This document shows, in pieces, positions 14,983 through 15,509 of a stretch of DNA of 15,509 nucleotides. Every line of letters starts with the position of its first letter. Positions within the stretch are counted from its first letter, which is position 1. The position numbers and the translations under genes are program-made. The DNA is taken from positions 1 to 15,509 of the forward strand of contig DESG01000054.1 in assembly GCA_002361175.1 (NCBI GenBank), written 5' to 3'. The stretch is from Lachnoclostridium sp. UBA3320. GTDB taxonomy: Bacteria; Bacillota; Clostridia; Lachnospirales; Lachnospiraceae. The notes below the pieces were generated by a model. It ran no database searches. It was given only the letters and a program-made list of their open reading frames with translations, and was not told the DNA's origin.

Positions 14983-15343
14983 TTTTTTCTATCATTTCCT
15001 TTCTTTGCTCTTCAGAAAATGTATTTTCGTCCATAAGTTCAGTTAAAAATTCGTTTATTGAACCATCATTCCAAAATGCCAAGTCTTCACGAAGCATACG
15101 ACATCTGTAGTCATGTTTTGAAACAAGTATATGGTAATAAAAATACCTGCCGCTTCTGTACTGCTCAACAAATCCTTTTCTTACAAGCTTGCCCAAAAAC
15201 GTTGAAACTGTCTGTGGTTTCCAGTTTTTCTTATACCTGCCATTTGCAACTTCTATAATGTTCGCAAGCCTTGTACCTTCGCCTAAATCCCATACACATT
15301 TCATAGTTATTTTTTCACTCTCTGTAAGACCATTTACTTTCAC
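14966..15343 (-). CDS. BlaI/MecI/CopY-type winged-helix repressor
   Basis: The 125-residue protein matches the BlaI/MecI family. Its N-terminus is LTESEKITMKCVWDLGEGT, like the family's L-T-x-x-E-x-x-I-M-x-x-x-W, followed by a winged helix with recognition segment WKPQTVSTFLGKL (41-53), VRKGFVEQYRSGRYFYY, and a helical dimerisation tail. Family members repress target operons as dimers and are often inactivated by cleavage by a BlaR/MecR-type membrane protease. No such sensor gene is adjacent. The longest frame begins at a GTG at 15382; I prefer GTG 15343, which has GGTGG 4 nt upstream and AAAGGA at 15355-15360, and which gives the usual length and N-terminus. It is the first gene of a three-gene operon and overlaps the lipoprotein gene by 17 nt. 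The ligand or inducing signal is unknown. Confidence 0.85.
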   Translation of the reverse strand: MKVNGLTESEKITMKCVWDLGEGTRLANIIEVANGRYKKNWKPQTVSTFLGKLVRKGFVEQYRSGRYFYYHILVSKHDYRCRMLREDLAFWNDGSINEFLTELMDENTFSEEQRKEMIEKIGKKL

Positions 15344-15420
15344 ACAACCACCATTCCTTTCTATATTTCCAACTAATGCCACGTTTTACTATCTACTTTT
15401 GATTTTGGCATCATGTTATT

Positions 15421-15442
15421 GTTATATATTATTTTTTATAAC
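15421..15442. promoter_or_regulatory. candidate operator of the BlaI-type repressor
   Basis: GTTATA (15421-15426) and TATAAC (15437-15442) form an inverted repeat around 10 AT-rich bases, directly downstream of the -10 box and across the predicted transcription start. This location fits autorepression, which is usual in the family. The sequence is not the canonical TACA-TGTA type operator, so the assignment is tentative. Confidence 0.4.
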
Positions 15443-15443
15443 C

Positions 15444-15472
15444 ATGATAGCAAATGTGTTTTAACTTTTCAA
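15444..15472 (-). promoter_or_regulatory. promoter of the BlaI-lipoprotein-hflX operon
   Basis: On the minus strand TTGAAA (15467-15472) is followed after 17 nt by TATCAT (15444-15449). The predicted start near 15437 leaves a leader of about 95 nt. Upstream to the window edge (15473-15509) the sequence is almost only A and T. Confidence 0.65.
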
Positions 15473-15509
15473 TAACCTTAATAATAAATTAATAAATTAA
15501 TAAAAAAGA

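Noticed and set aside
15344..15382. 13-residue N-terminal extension of the BlaI-type repressor from a GTG
   Set aside because: No SD precedes it, the extension contains the SD of GTG 15343, and the shorter protein has the normal family N-terminus.
15473..15509. AATAAATT-like short repeats at the right edge
   Set aside because: Low-complexity AT-rich promoter-upstream sequence, too short and irregular to call a repeat array.

Overview
The window is an AT-rich bacterial chromosome segment (my impression is roughly one third G+C). Strong GGAGG-type ribosome binding sites, TTGACA/TATAAT-type promoters, AT-rich codon use, a CsoR copper repressor, an AGCS amino-acid symporter, a BlaI-type repressor and a FliB-type flagellin methylase together suggest a motile Gram-positive anaerobe of the Clostridia, probably Lachnospiraceae. 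The species cannot be fixed from this sequence. Almost everything is encoded on the minus strand. I see no insertion sequence, phage gene, CRISPR array, tRNA or rRNA, and no gene-free stretch longer than about 180 bases.

Reading along the minus strand from the right edge: (1) A BlaI/MecI-type repressor, a TPR lipoprotein and the ribosome-associated GTPase HflX form a tightly coupled operon (15343 to 12461) behind a TTGAAA-17-TATCAT promoter with a candidate operator at its start point. (2) A single-gene AGCS sodium/alanine (or glycine) symporter (12281 to 10878) has its own promoter and a strong intrinsic terminator. (3) A copper homeostasis operon, csoR-copA (10306 to 7377), follows a TTGACA-17-TAGTAT promoter with a CsoR-type G-tract operator. 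The CopA carries a CopZ-like domain fused at its C-terminus, preceded by its own in-frame ribosome binding site and ATG. (4) A six-gene operon (7227 to 83) encodes FliB-type methylase, Fic AMP-transferase, CHASE2-class III adenylate cyclase, TIM-barrel isomerase/epimerase, YhfC-type intramembrane protease and a glycosyltransferase. Gaps are 26 nt or less and two junctions overlap.

The only plus-strand gene (10454 to 10793) is a small hypothetical gene divergent from csoR. Its ATG start and its main body lie in different frames, so it appears broken by a one-base insertion, unless this is a sequence error.

The most notable points are the mixed signalling and protein-modification operon in (4), the fused CopA-CopZ with a likely internal translation start, and the BlaI-lipoprotein-HflX operon without a BlaR-type sensor. 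Several starts given here are shorter than the longest open frame, because a clear Shine-Dalgarno sequence sits in front of an internal ATG or GTG.
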